A DNA stretch of 57,986 nucleotides. It comes from Vicinamibacteria bacterium (GTDB lineage: Bacteria; Acidobacteriota; Vicinamibacteria; Fen-336). Position numbers and translations under genes: made by a program. This document shows positions 48,024 through 57,030 of the stretch, in pieces. Position 1 is the stretch's first letter. Each line of letters begins with the position of its first letter. The notes under the pieces are model-generated. The model saw nothing but the letters and a program-made list of their open reading frames with translations. It was not told where the DNA came from and searched no databases. The stretch lies in NCBI GenBank assembly GCA_035570235.1, contig DATMML010000094.1, positions 1 through 57,986 of the forward strand, read 5' to 3'.

Positions 48024-49814
48024 TCAGCGCGTCCGTCCCGCGAGCAGGAGCCTCTCCGCCAGCTCCTGCACGTCGACGGGCCAGTAGGCCCTCGGACGGG
48101 GTCGCGGCGTGCGCAGGGGGTGAGGCCGGCAGCTCAAGATCATCTGCCGCCACTGGGCGGGGACGGCCTCGCGCCCGTAGACCGCTCCCAACAGGGCTCC
48201 CGCGACGGCGGCGTTGTGGTCAGTGTCCCCGCCCCGGCGGACGGTGGCCACCAACCCCTCCTCCAGGCTGGGAGCGTGGAGCAGCTCGTAGAAGGCGTTG
48301 CCGAGCGCAATCAGCACGGAGCTGGGGGATTCTCCATCGCAGACGGGTGGCCGGGCCGCTGCCGCCTCCAAGGCCTCGACCACGGGCCAGGCCCCTGCCG
48401 CCGTCGCCCAGGAGAGGGCGGCTTGGTGCGCAGGCTCCGCACCGTCGCCCGCCCCCAGCGCGTGGTGAATGGCGATCACGAACGCGGCCGCCGCGTCGCG
48501 GCACACCGGATGGGGGTGGGTGAGGCCGCTGTCCCGCTGGGCGAGCTCGACCGCCCCTGCGGCGGGCAGGGCCTGAGCGTAGACCGCGAGCGAGCTCTCA
48601 CGCAGGAGCGCCCCGTTGGTGGGGCTCTCCGTCGCGGGCCCGCCTCCGAGAGCGGCCCCCGTCGCGCCCCCCCCGTCGAAGGGCTCCGAGCGGAGCCAGT
48701 CCACGTAGGCCGCCCGAGCCCGCTCCGACTCGTACTCGCCCTTGGCCAGGATGGAGCGCGCGAGGGCGAGACCTAGCTCGGTGTCCGCGCTGGGCTGGCC
48801 GGCCAGCCTGCCCCCGCGGCCGCCGTCCTCGAGCCGCCGGGGGACCTGGGGGGAACGGGCGGCCGCCTCCCCATTCCCAGCCGCGGCGAGGCCGCCCAGG
48901 CTGTCTCCGGCCATCTGGCCAAGGAGGCAGCCCTGGGCCCGTGCCAACAGCCCGGCCTCCGCGACCGCCTCTCCCCTCTGGAGCCGGACGAGGTCGCTCG
49001 GCGGGCGGCGGCCATCTTTGTCCGGCCGTTCCCAGGGGCGCCGCGCCAGCTCCCGCGCCACAGAGGCCGAGCCCGCGAAGGCCCGCTCGCTCTGGCTCGA
49101 TCCTCGGTCGTCGTAGGTCACCTCGGAGCCCGACTCGTTCAGGAGGACGCCCCCCACCGCGCGCACCAAGGCGTGGCCGGCCGCGTAGTCCCATGCTCCG
49201 GGAGCGTAAAGGGAGGTGGCGGCGGCTCCCTCTCCTGCCGCCACCAAGGCCAGGCGATGGGCGATGCTGGGCACGGATCGGAAGCGCGCGGGCTCCGAAC
49301 ACCGCAGGTTGGCCTCGGGGTCCTCTTCTCCCTTGCTGGACACGAGGACGATGTCCGAGGCCTGCAGCCGCGTGGGGGGCGGCGCGCCCGCGTCCAGGCC
49401 GTTGCGCCGCAGAGGCCCGCAGCCCTCCGCCCAAGCGAAAAGGTCTCCTTCCTCGCCGGGGTAGACGAACGCGAACACGACACCCAGCACCGGCCGTCCT
49501 CCGGCCAGCAGGCCAATCGACACCGCGCTCCCGCGCCGACCCAAGAGGTAGTCGCGGGTCCCGTCGTTGGGATCCACGAGCCAGACGGGGGCTCCCGCCT
49601 TTCCGTCCCCCCGGCCGGTCTCCTCTCCGAGATACGCCCATTCCGGGAAAGCGGCTTGGAGCCGGCCGCGGATCTCGTGCTCGGCCTCGAGGTCCGCGTC
49701 TGCCTTGTCGCCTTTCCCGCGCGGGCCGCCCGGACGGTGGAAGTCCTCGCCGAGTATGTGGCCCGCCGCACGCGCGGCGGCCAGGGCCACCTCGAGAGCT
49801 CGGCTCAACTGCAT
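48024..49814 (-). CDS. Fusion: inositol-monophosphatase-like domain plus ADP-ribosylglycohydrolase domain
   Basis: The protein has about 596 residues from ATG 49814 (an upstream ATG at 49841 is possible). Residues 1-240 form an IMPase/CysQ-like phosphatase: GEETG, VDPNDGT and GAWDYAAGH are the metal and fold motifs. Residues about 285-580 form a DraG-type ADP-ribosylglycohydrolase: QGCLLGQMAGDSLGG, GLTHPHPVCRDAA and RGGDTDHNAAVAGALLGAVYG. The first metal motif, usually DDTE, reads ADTE. The fusion could act on ADP-ribose and its phosphate products, or on 3'-phosphoadenosine compounds. It is upstream of the debranching enzyme on the same strand. Confidence 0.87.
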   Translation of the reverse strand: MQLSRALEVALAAARAAGHILGEDFHRPGGPRGKGDKADADLEAEHEIRGRLQAAFPEWAYLGEETGRGDGKAGAPVWLVDPNDGTRDYLLGRRGSAVSIGLLAGGRPVLGVVFAFVYPGEEGDLFAWAEGCGPLRRNGLDAGAPPPTRLQASDIVLVSSKGEEDPEANLRCSEPARFRSVPSIAHRLALVAAGEGAAATSLYAPGAWDYAAGHALVRAVGGVLLNESGSEVTYDDRGSSQSERAFAGSASVARELARRPWERPDKDGRRPPSDLVRLQRGEAVAEAGLLARAQGCLLGQMAGDSLGGLAAAGNGEAAARSPQVPRRLEDGGRGGRLAGQPSADTELGLALARSILAKGEYESERARAAYVDWLRSEPFDGGGATGAALGGGPATESPTNGALLRESSLAVYAQALPAAGAVELAQRDSGLTHPHPVCRDAAAAFVIAIHHALGAGDGAEPAHQAALSWATAAGAWPVVEALEAAAARPPVCDGESPSSVLIALGNAFYELLHAPSLEEGLVATVRRGGDTDHNAAVAGALLGAVYGREAVPAQWRQMILSCRPHPLRTPRPRPRAYWPVDVQELAERLLLAGRTR

Positions 49815-49953
49815 AGCTCGTGATTCTACCCGCACGTCCATCGAGCGCGAGCCTTGGCCGGCCTGCTCGCCTCGCCCGCGGACCGGCTAAGCGGGCGAGG
49901 CCCGGCGCTGCCTCTCCGGTAAGGATGGGGCCCAACCGCAGGAGGCGGGCTCT

Positions 49954-50151
49954 CTAAGACCCTCCCCCGGGGACGAACGACGGGCAGGCCCGCACGGGCT
50001 GAGCGGGATATTTCTTGAAGATAGGGCAGTAAACGAACACCGAGCCCCGATCACTCGTGACATATCGGGGCGGCGCCGCGCAGGAATGGCACTGGCTCTC
50101 GGGGAACGGTCGCTCGGGCGGATGAGGGGCCGGGTCCGGGGTGGGGCCCAC
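49954..50151 (-). CDS. Small Cys-containing protein
   Basis: The 65-residue protein starts at GTG 50151, five bases after the DUF6335 stop. It has CHSCAAPPRY, VYCPIF and RACPSF, four Cys in a pattern that could bind zinc or an iron-sulfur centre. The C-terminal half KKYPAQPVRACPSFV looks conserved-protein-like rather than random. It is probably co-transcribed with DUF6335. Function unknown. Confidence 0.55.
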   Translation of the reverse strand: MGPTPDPAPHPPERPFPESQCHSCAAPPRYVTSDRGSVFVYCPIFKKYPAQPVRACPSFVPGGGS

Positions 50152-50156
50152 GAGAT

Positions 50157-50570
50157 CTAGGACGACGGCTTGCGCGGGGGCTGGAGTTCTCCCCGACGCC
50201 GGTCGCGCCGATCCAGGACCTCGGCCCCGCTCCGCAGCGCGCCCGTATCCTCCTCCTGCAGCCCGTAGACCCGGCCGATCTCATCCACGCTGTTCTGGTC
50301 GGGGGTGGGGGTGGTGCCCCCCGGCGTCTCCTCGCCCACGTACTCGTTGGCTAAGCTGTCGTCATCCGGATCCCCCACGCGGATCGTTTCCCCCTCGCCC
50401 GGGATCTCGTCTCGGCGCCGGCCGACCGCCGGCAGCACGCCAGTACGGAGAGCCTCCGCCGCCACCGCGGTGGCCGAACGCTCGCGCGAACCGGCTTCTT
50501 CCATTGAGGGCAAGCGCGGCGCCGCCTTCGACCTGCCGTCGTGCGACTGGGGCCGATTCTTGCGCCTCAT
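50157..50570 (-). CDS. DUF6335-family protein
   Basis: The protein has about 137 residues. NEYVGEETPGGTTPTPDQNS followed by VDEIGRVYGLQEEDTGALRS and a RDRRRGEL end is the DUF6335 signature known from cyanobacteria and other bacteria. The N-terminus is basic (MRRKNRPQSHDGRSK) and probably disordered. No function is known to me. ATG 50570 was chosen over GTG 50582, as GTGAGG lies just upstream. Confidence 0.78.
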   Translation of the reverse strand: MRRKNRPQSHDGRSKAAPRLPSMEEAGSRERSATAVAAEALRTGVLPAVGRRRDEIPGEGETIRVGDPDDDSLANEYVGEETPGGTTPTPDQNSVDEIGRVYGLQEEDTGALRSGAEVLDRRDRRRGELQPPRKPSS

Positions 50571-50778
50571 CGCCTCACCCACCTAGCTGCTAACTTGCCC
50601 CAGCCTCGTCCCCGGCGTCAAGCCTTTTTATGGCCTTGTTATGCCGGCCAAGAAGCGGGCAGGGCGCGCGCTTGCCACCTCCATTCTGGGCGCGCCGAGC
50701 TCGGTGGTGAATCGTGTGTGGGTCGACAGCCGCCGTATGTCCACCCTGCGGCGCACAGGAGGAGCCCCGGACTCCGGC

Positions 50779-51681
50779 TCAGGCCCGAGCTTCCCGCGTT
50801 CCCACCGTAACCCGGATGTCCCGCACTTCGCCCGCCCTTACGATCCGAACCGGAACCTCGGTCCCGATCCGTTCCCCGTCCAAGAGGGGCAAGAGGTCCG
50901 AGGGATGACGTAGGGGGTGGCCATCGAACTGAGCGAGCGCGTCACCCAACTGCAGCCCCGCACGTGCGGCGGGGGTGTCGGGCTCCACGGAAACGATGAG
51001 GAGAGCCGCGGCCTGCCCCACCGCGCGTTCGAGCTCGGCCGGCAACCGCACCGGGTACGTCCCCAGGCCGAGGTAGCCGCGGCGCACTTGGCCGTGGGCG
51101 AGGAGTGCGGCTAAGACCCGCCCCAGAGTGGAGGCCGTGACCGCCAGCGTCGCGCCGCGAAGTAGGCCGGAGGTGTTGAGCCCGAGCGCCTCCCCCCCCG
51201 CCGTCACCAGCAGGCTGCCGGAGAAGCCGGGGTGGCGCGCGACGTCGGTCTGCAGGTAGTGGTCGAGGCGGCCTCCCATCGGCGTGCGCCAGGCCTCGGC
51301 GCGAACGCTCACGATGCCCAGGCTGGCACGCACGCTCCGCCCCGGCCGGCTCACGGCCAGGACTAGGTGCCCGACTCTGACCGGCTCCGGATCCGCCCAG
51401 GCGGGAGCGGCCAGGCCGGAGGCCGCGACGCGCAGGGCGGCAACGTCGGTTGTGGGATCCCGCCCGATAACGGTGGCAGACAGGACCCTGCCGTCGGCCA
51501 GGCCGACCTCGATCCCCTCGTCCCACTCGAGGGAGTGGTGGGTGGTGACGATCACGCCCTCCCCCGACCAGACGACCCCGGTGGACGGCACGCGCCGCCC
51601 CGCCACCCGCACCACGCTGCTCCCGCTCCGTTCCACCGTCGCGGCCAGCTCCCCGGCCAAGCTCTTCGCAATGTCGCTCAC
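50779..51681 (-). CDS. Trypsin-like serine protease with PDZ domain (HtrA-like), no signal peptide
   Basis: The 300-residue protein starts at GTG 51681 behind GAGGAGG. The protease domain has VIVTTHHSL (His), DPTTDVAALRV (Asp) and HPGFSGSLLV (Ser), then a C-terminal PDZ domain (RRGYLGLGTYPVRL, VSVEPDTPAARAGLQLGDAL). This is a DegP/HtrA layout, but there is no signal peptide or membrane anchor, so a cytoplasmic location is suggested. The PDZ end contains a final GTREARA. It lies downstream of the regulator gene on the same strand. Confidence 0.9.
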   Translation of the reverse strand: MSDIAKSLAGELAATVERSGSSVVRVAGRRVPSTGVVWSGEGVIVTTHHSLEWDEGIEVGLADGRVLSATVIGRDPTTDVAALRVAASGLAAPAWADPEPVRVGHLVLAVSRPGRSVRASLGIVSVRAEAWRTPMGGRLDHYLQTDVARHPGFSGSLLVTAGGEALGLNTSGLLRGATLAVTASTLGRVLAALLAHGQVRRGYLGLGTYPVRLPAELERAVGQAAALLIVSVEPDTPAARAGLQLGDALAQFDGHPLRHPSDLLPLLDGERIGTEVPVRIVRAGEVRDIRVTVGTREARA

Positions 51682-51800
51682 GACTCGCCTCCTCGCGGCC
51701 CCGCCGCTTGTCAAACACAGGCTACCGGATCGCGATCCTCCGCACATCGCCCGAAAGATCAGGTCGATACCTACCCGATCGGGGAGGTCCGGGCGGGGGG

Positions 51801-52406
51801 TCAGAGAGTGATGAGGCCGAGCCGGGCGGCCTGCACCACCGCTTCCGTCCGCCCCTGCACTCCGAGCTTTCCGAGGATGGCGTTCACATGGAACTTCACG
51901 GTGTGCTCGCTAATCCCGAGGGCCTGCGCGATACGCTTGTTCGACAGCCCCTGGGAGAGAAGCTGCAGGACTTCCCCCTCGCGAGGGGTGAGGCTCTCCG
52001 CGGGCGGCACCGTTACCCGCGGCCGCAACGTCTCCGCCACCGCCTCCTCTAGGGCTACGAGCCCGTGGGCCAGGGCGGCCAGCGCCGCCGCCAGCCGCTC
52101 CCCACCCGCGTCGCGGAAGAGGACGCCGCGGGCACCCGCGGCCAGGGCCTCCCCCGCCTGTTCCTCGTCGGTGATCAGGGCCAGGACGGGCCGGCCCGCG
52201 CGCCCGAGGTCGGGCGGACGATCGGAGGACCCCGCCGGGCCCACGTCCCAGACCGCGACCTCCGGATCGTAGGCCTCAAGGATCGCGGCCCAGTCCTCGC
52301 TGACCGCAATCTGGGCCACGACCGCGAGACCCGGCTGGTCGGCCAGGAGAGCGGCAAGGCCGCTGCGTGCGAGCGGGTCCTCCCCCACCAAGAGGACGCG
52401 GATCAG
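51801..52406 (-). CDS. NarL/LuxR-type response regulator, degenerate receiver
   Basis: The protein has about 201 residues. The receiver domain needs the strand LIRVLLVGEDPLARSGL, which starts at a CTG at 52406; the first standard codon (TTG 52391) would cut it. A phosphoacceptor Asp is in VAVWDVGPAG, while the conserved Lys is replaced (GVLFRDA). The HTH reads LTPREGEVLQLLSQGLSNKR with ISEHTVKFHVN. No histidine kinase is adjacent. It is preceded by a small ORF and a PilZ protein. Confidence 0.85.
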   Translation of the reverse strand: MIRVLLVGEDPLARSGLAALLADQPGLAVVAQIAVSEDWAAILEAYDPEVAVWDVGPAGSSDRPPDLGRAGRPVLALITDEEQAGEALAAGARGVLFRDAGGERLAAALAALAHGLVALEEAVAETLRPRVTVPPAESLTPREGEVLQLLSQGLSNKRIAQALGISEHTVKFHVNAILGKLGVQGRTEAVVQAARLGLITL

Positions 52407-52413
52407 GGGTTGC

Positions 52414-52638
52414 CTAGGAGACGTTGCCGGTCCGCGGGAGATCGCGGCGTTCGGAGGCGGCGAGCCGCGTCACTGTTCGTAGGTCAGCTCGGTCAAGGGG
52501 AGGCACGGCGGGGAGGATCCGGCTGCTCATCCGCGTGAAGTCCCGCCTGCGAACCGCACTCCTCTGCAAGCCGGTGCGCCAGGGGCCCGTCAGGCCCACC
52601 CTCCTCAGCGGGTCCGTCAAGGTTTCGAACTTCGTCAC
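52414..52638 (-). CDS. Small basic ORF between PilZ and regulator genes
   Basis: The 74-residue ORF's GTG overlaps the PilZ stop (GTGA), and its own stop lies seven bases before the regulator start. It is rich in Arg and Leu (LRRVGLTGPWRTGLQRSAVR) with no known motif. The position within a tight operon is the main support; the sequence itself could be random in this GC-rich DNA. Confidence 0.4.
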   Translation of the reverse strand: MTKFETLTDPLRRVGLTGPWRTGLQRSAVRRRDFTRMSSRILPAVPPLDRADLRTVTRLAASERRDLPRTGNVS

Positions 52639-53420
52639 TTTCCCCCCCGGAGCCCCCTTCTCAACCTACCACGGCCAGCCCGGAGCCGAGGACTGCCCAC
52701 GGGGGGCAGGACGGCCCGGATCCGGATCCGTGGCTTCGGGTCGTCGAAGCGGAGGATCTCTCGAATCCGAGCGCGGGCCGCCGGGCCCGGAGCCAGGAAA
52801 CGACCCCCTACGGGCAGGCGAGTCCCTCGCGCCGTCCGGCGCCGCCGGCCGACCCAGCGGATGTCGAGGAGGAGGCGGTGGGGCGAGCGGCGGCCGGCGC
52901 CGCTGCCACTCAGGATCATGTCGAGCCGGCTGCCCACGGCCAGCCTCGGCACCCGGGGACCCTGCAGCTCCAGCTGGCAGCCGACAGGGCTGACGTTCTC
53001 GATGACGGCCCGGAGCGTCCGTGCCAAGCCGACCGCATCCACGGGCAGGGCCAAGGGCACCCGCGCGGCAACCCTTGGGGGCCGGGTCTCCCGCTTCAGT
53101 TCGGCCAGGGCCTGGGCCAGCCGTCCACGGAAGAGCGCGGGATCGAAGTCGTAGCGGACGGCCATCTCGTGGCGCGTCCCCCGGCGCCGCCAGGTCGTGA
53201 CCGTGCCCGAGACCTCGATCGGCGCCCTCAGGGCGTCGGTGACCATCACCAGGGTCAAGCGCGTGCCCACGGGGAGGCCGCTCTCCGCCCGCAGCAGCGT
53301 CCGGCCGCGGTTGAGGGCGCGGGATAGCTCTCGGAGAAGCGCGCCCGCGGTGCGGTAATAGGCCCGGAGCCGGATGGGCGGGGGCTCAGTCAGCGGCCGA
53401 GCCATTCTCGGGTTGCTCAT
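52635..53420 (-). CDS. PilZ-domain protein, probable c-di-GMP binder
   Basis: The protein has about 261 residues. A first PilZ-like part (residues about 20-105) lacks the ligand motif. The second has RVAAR followed by NVSPVGCQLEL, the RxxxR...(D/N)xSxxG c-di-GMP site. It ends in a basic tail (RIRIRAVLPPVGSPRLRAGR). It probably couples c-di-GMP to the adjacent regulator or to surface behaviour. ATG 53420 is the likely start. It shares its strand and close spacing with the small ORF and NarL-type gene. Confidence 0.82.
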   Translation of the reverse strand: MSNPRMARPLTEPPPIRLRAYYRTAGALLRELSRALNRGRTLLRAESGLPVGTRLTLVMVTDALRAPIEVSGTVTTWRRRGTRHEMAVRYDFDPALFRGRLAQALAELKRETRPPRVAARVPLALPVDAVGLARTLRAVIENVSPVGCQLELQGPRVPRLAVGSRLDMILSGSGAGRRSPHRLLLDIRWVGRRRRTARGTRLPVGGRFLAPGPAARARIREILRFDDPKPRIRIRAVLPPVGSPRLRAGRGRLRRGLRGGK

Positions 53421-53447
53421 GACGCGACGGGCGAATGATGCCACAGT

Positions 53448-55145
53448 TCAAGGCGGGACCGCCCCCTCCCCGCCGGGGGCGGCCTCAAGGGGGACCAGGC
53501 GCTGCGCGCGCGCGATCGCAAACTCCCCGCTCTGGGCCTCCGGCGCCACAAAGCCGTCGTTCACCCCCGTCACCGTACGCGACTCGCCCGGCTGGATCAC
53601 CTCCGCCAGCACCCCCTCGCCCGAGCCCCGCGGTTCTCCCGATGCGCCTCGGTAGACGGTGACGAACCAGAGATCGCGATAGGCAACTGTGCCCTCGTTG
53701 CGGACCGTCACTCTCCAGAGAGCTACGCCCCCGACCGCTCTCGACCAGGACGAGCCCAGGACCCGGAGGTCAGGGGGCGCCCGCACCACCGCGCCGGGGG
53801 CGCCTGGATCGGCGTCCCGCGCGAAGGGTCGGCGGTGACCGAGCATCTCCGGGCTCCGGTGGCGGATCGCCTCCGCCACCACCCGACGGTTCTTGTAAAG
53901 CGAGCGCTCGGGCGCCCGGGCCAGGACCAGGCCCACCTCGAACAGAACCTCGGTCAAGAGAAGGACCGCCACCACCCGGCGCCACGACGGGTAACCCAAG
54001 AGGAGGTCCCAGCAGTAGAAGGAATAGACCAGCACGACCGGGCAGACCACGTAAAAGGCGTGGGCCCAAGGATTCTTCACGGCAAAGAAGTAGCTGAAGT
54101 AGACGAGGACGGGGGTGGCCGCGGTCACAACGCGGAGTGAGGTCCACTCTGGATAGGACGACCGGCCCCGGAATCCCAGCCAAACCATGAGGAGGGGCTG
54201 AACGACCCCCACCAGACCCACCACCAGCGTCAAAGGAACCAGCCAGGGATTCTGGGCTAAGAGGATGAGGCGCCGGGCGGCGTTGACCCCCAGGAAGCGA
54301 TTGACCTCGAAGCTGGCAAACGAGAGGAACTTGGCGGCAATGCTCAGGAGCGACCAGGGACCTAGGGGACGCAGCTGGACGTTCTGTTCGAGCCCGCCCC
54401 CTCCCCAGAAGAGGCCATAGCGGACAAAGGTGGGCACGAGCAGGCTGCCGGGGAGGGCGGCCCCCGCGGCCGTGCCGAGGGCTGCCATGAGCAGGCTGCG
54501 TGCTCCTTCCCGGGCCCGGGCTCCAAGCGCCCAGAGAAGGAACGGGACCAGGAGCACCCAGGAGAGATGCAGCTGCGCGACCCAAAGAAGGCCGAATCCC
54601 ATCATGAAATGGGCCGCGGTCAAGGATAGGAACTCTCGCCGAAGGGACGGGAGGGCCTCGAACGCGCCCACGAAAAACACGATGCTGCCGGCCAGAACAT
54701 ATGACGGATTGACGATATGGGTGGAGAACTCTAGCGTCCAGGGCAGGGTCAACAACGACCCCCACACAAACCATCCCGGCAGATTCGGGAGGCGCCGGCG
54801 CACGAAAACGGCCAGGAGGCTGATCGTGGCTAGCGAGATTAGGTTCAACAGAATGAAGGGCGCTTCGGGGATGGAGAGAAGGCGCAGCGGGAGCCCCACC
54901 AAGAGCCCTTGCAGCGCGCCCGGGATCTGGGTCCCCGTCCAGACGACGTCCGGCCCAAAATAAGGCCAAGCCCTAGTCGAGAAGTAGCGCAGGCCCAGGA
55001 GGTAGATTTGCGTCTCGTCCTCGGACCAGAACTCAGAGGCCAAGCCGAAAGCCAGCCGGAAAGCGAAGGCGGCGAGAAGAAGGGCACCACCCCGGGACCA
55101 CTTGCGCCAAGCGCCGGAAGGAGAGATCGACGGGAGGTCCGGCAT
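53448..55145 (-). CDS. Membrane protein, GT-C glycosyltransferase-like, with C-terminal soluble domain
   Basis: The 565-residue protein has about ten to twelve membrane helices. FWSEDETQIYLLGLRYF in the first loop gives the acidic pair of GT-C enzymes. After the membrane region comes a beta-rich domain (about 465-560; LRVLGSSWSRAVGGVALWRV, LWFVTVYRGASG) like a fibronectin-type or CARDB fold. It probably transfers a sugar from a lipid carrier at the periplasmic side. It is divergent from the PMT-like gene. Confidence 0.65.
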   Translation of the reverse strand: MPDLPSISPSGAWRKWSRGGALLLAAFAFRLAFGLASEFWSEDETQIYLLGLRYFSTRAWPYFGPDVVWTGTQIPGALQGLLVGLPLRLLSIPEAPFILLNLISLATISLLAVFVRRRLPNLPGWFVWGSLLTLPWTLEFSTHIVNPSYVLAGSIVFFVGAFEALPSLRREFLSLTAAHFMMGFGLLWVAQLHLSWVLLVPFLLWALGARAREGARSLLMAALGTAAGAALPGSLLVPTFVRYGLFWGGGGLEQNVQLRPLGPWSLLSIAAKFLSFASFEVNRFLGVNAARRLILLAQNPWLVPLTLVVGLVGVVQPLLMVWLGFRGRSSYPEWTSLRVVTAATPVLVYFSYFFAVKNPWAHAFYVVCPVVLVYSFYCWDLLLGYPSWRRVVAVLLLTEVLFEVGLVLARAPERSLYKNRRVVAEAIRHRSPEMLGHRRPFARDADPGAPGAVVRAPPDLRVLGSSWSRAVGGVALWRVTVRNEGTVAYRDLWFVTVYRGASGEPRGSGEGVLAEVIQPGESRTVTGVNDGFVAPEAQSGEFAIARAQRLVPLEAAPGGEGAVPP

Positions 55146-55361
55146 CAGTCGGAGCAGTCTAGCACCGAGGCGTGGGCGCCTCGGGAAGCCCTCCCCTCAA
55201 GCCCCGCGTGCCCGGTGTCTCTCAGTTGATCCCGAGTGCCACGCGCAATAGGCTCTGCGGGCGAGCGGCCGCCAGCGCTCGACTCCTGTGTCTTGCGCTC
55301 CGTGTCGCGGATCAAGCCGAATCGTGATGGATGACCGCGCACCTCGGAGGAGGGTCCGCCC

Positions 55362-56984
55362 ATGACGGAGAGCCTATCCCCTCGAGCCGGGCCATCCACC
55401 CAAGAGCCGGTCGTGGGAAAGGAGGCGGGATTGGGACGCTCGGCACGTCTCGTTCTTGCCCTCGTTGTGGCGGGAGCCGTCGTCCGCACGGGGCTGGCCG
55501 TTCCCATCGGTCTCAGTGTCGACGAATCGTATGCGGTGGTGATGTCGCGGCATCTGGCCCTGAGCTACTACGACCATCCCCCTCTGCTTTTCTGGATTCC
55601 CGGTGTTGCGGCTCGCCTGACCGGGAGCGAGCACCGCATCGTGGTTCGGCTTCCTTTCATCCTCATGTTCATGGCCACCACCTGGCTGGTCTACCGCCTG
55701 GGCGGGCTGCTCTTCGGTGAGCGCGCCGGGCTCTGGGCGGCGGTCGCCCTCAACTTAGGCTTGTTCTTCACCGTCAACGCGGCGAGCTGGGTTCTCCCGG
55801 ACGGGCCATTGCTTCTCTTTAGCACCGCCGCGACGTGGTTTGTAGTTCGCGCGACCCTCTTTACCGCGCCCAACCCAGAAGGAGGGGGGGCCGGAGGAGG
55901 AGCGCCGGCTCCCCCCCCCTCTCGCATCGGCTCCTGGCTCGGCTTCGGTCTCTTCACGGGCCTCGCCCTCCTTTCCAAATACCACGGCGCGTTCCTGCTC
56001 GTGGGGTGCGGGTTGTTCTTGGTGACCTCTCCACGTCACCGGGTGTGGCTCCGGCGGCCCGGGCCCTACGCCGCTCTGCTCCTAGCGCTGGCCGTCTTTC
56101 TTCCCGTGCTCATTTGGAACGCCGACCATGAGTGGGCCTCTTTCCGATTTCAGGGTTCCCGCGCCATCCCCGTCGAGGAAGCGCAAGGCACCCCCTTCCT
56201 CGACACCATCATTGGCCAGGCAGCGTGGATGCTGCCTTGGCTCTGGGTCCCCCTCCTGGGCGTGCTGTTCGGAGCCCTGCGGGCGGGGCCCCGGGATCCG
56301 CCGCGCTGGCTACTGGCGTGCATCGCCCTCGGCCCCATCGCGTTCTTCACGCTCCTGACCGCCGTGGGCAGCCGGGGGCTCCCCCACTGGGAGGCCCCCG
56401 GATACTTCATGCTCCTACCCCTCTTGGGCGCCTCCATCGCCGCGCGCCTCGAGCGCGGGGACCGGAGGACACGTCAATGGCTTTGGGCTTCCTTCGCGGG
56501 GCTGCTCTTGGTCCTCCTCTTGATTGTGACCCACGTCTCGACCGGCTGGCTGGCCCGTGCCGTGCCGGGCTTGTTCTCCAAAGGAGACCCTACCCGTGAC
56601 CTCCTCCAATGGAGTCAGCTCCCCCCGCGACTCCGGGAATGGGGGTATCCCAAGCCCGGGCTCGCCATTGCCGCCGCCAGCTGGTCCGATGTGGCGAAGG
56701 CGGCTTACGCCCTGGGCCCGCAGATCCCCGTGTCTTGCGTGGGCACGGACCCGCGTGGTTTTCGCTATCAAACCGGCCAGGGCTCGCTTCTCGGTCAGGA
56801 TGTTCTCCTCCTGGCTAGTCGCCGGGCCGGGCAGGAGCCGATGGTGAGCTACGCACCCTACTTCGAGCACATCACGGCCATTGGCACCGTTCCCCTCTTT
56901 CGCGGCGGCCGGGAGGAGATTGCGGTGAGCGTCTATCTCTGCCGACGACTTCTCCGTCCGGTTCCTCCGGGACCGCCCCGCTGA
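55362..56984 (+). CDS. PMT/ArnT-family lipid-linked sugar glycosyltransferase
   Basis: The 540-residue protein has the PMT_2 pattern. LSVDESYAVVMSRHLALSYY carries the catalytic Asp-Glu pair, and YDHPPLLFW follows; NLGLFFTVNAASWVLPDGPL is another conserved region. There are about ten membrane helices and a periplasmic C-terminal domain. GT39/GT83 enzymes move mannose, arabinose or other sugars from polyprenyl phosphate to proteins or lipid A. The substrate is not known. The 216-base gap upstream holds no other gene. Confidence 0.85.
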   Translation: MTESLSPRAGPSTQEPVVGKEAGLGRSARLVLALVVAGAVVRTGLAVPIGLSVDESYAVVMSRHLALSYYDHPPLLFWIPGVAARLTGSEHRIVVRLPFILMFMATTWLVYRLGGLLFGERAGLWAAVALNLGLFFTVNAASWVLPDGPLLLFSTAATWFVVRATLFTAPNPEGGGAGGGAPAPPPSRIGSWLGFGLFTGLALLSKYHGAFLLVGCGLFLVTSPRHRVWLRRPGPYAALLLALAVFLPVLIWNADHEWASFRFQGSRAIPVEEAQGTPFLDTIIGQAAWMLPWLWVPLLGVLFGALRAGPRDPPRWLLACIALGPIAFFTLLTAVGSRGLPHWEAPGYFMLLPLLGASIAARLERGDRRTRQWLWASFAGLLLVLLLIVTHVSTGWLARAVPGLFSKGDPTRDLLQWSQLPPRLREWGYPKPGLAIAAASWSDVAKAAYALGPQIPVSCVGTDPRGFRYQTGQGSLLGQDVLLLASRRAGQEPMVSYAPYFEHITAIGTVPLFRGGREEIAVSVYLCRRLLRPVPPGPPR

Positions 56985-57030
56985 TCCCGGTCGGGGGCAG
57001 ACGGGAACGGCAAGGAGAGGGGTGGACGGC

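Noticed and set aside
50641-50913. Plus-strand ORF overlapping the end of the protease gene
   Set aside because: It overlaps the PDZ coding region, has random-looking composition and has no ribosome-binding site.
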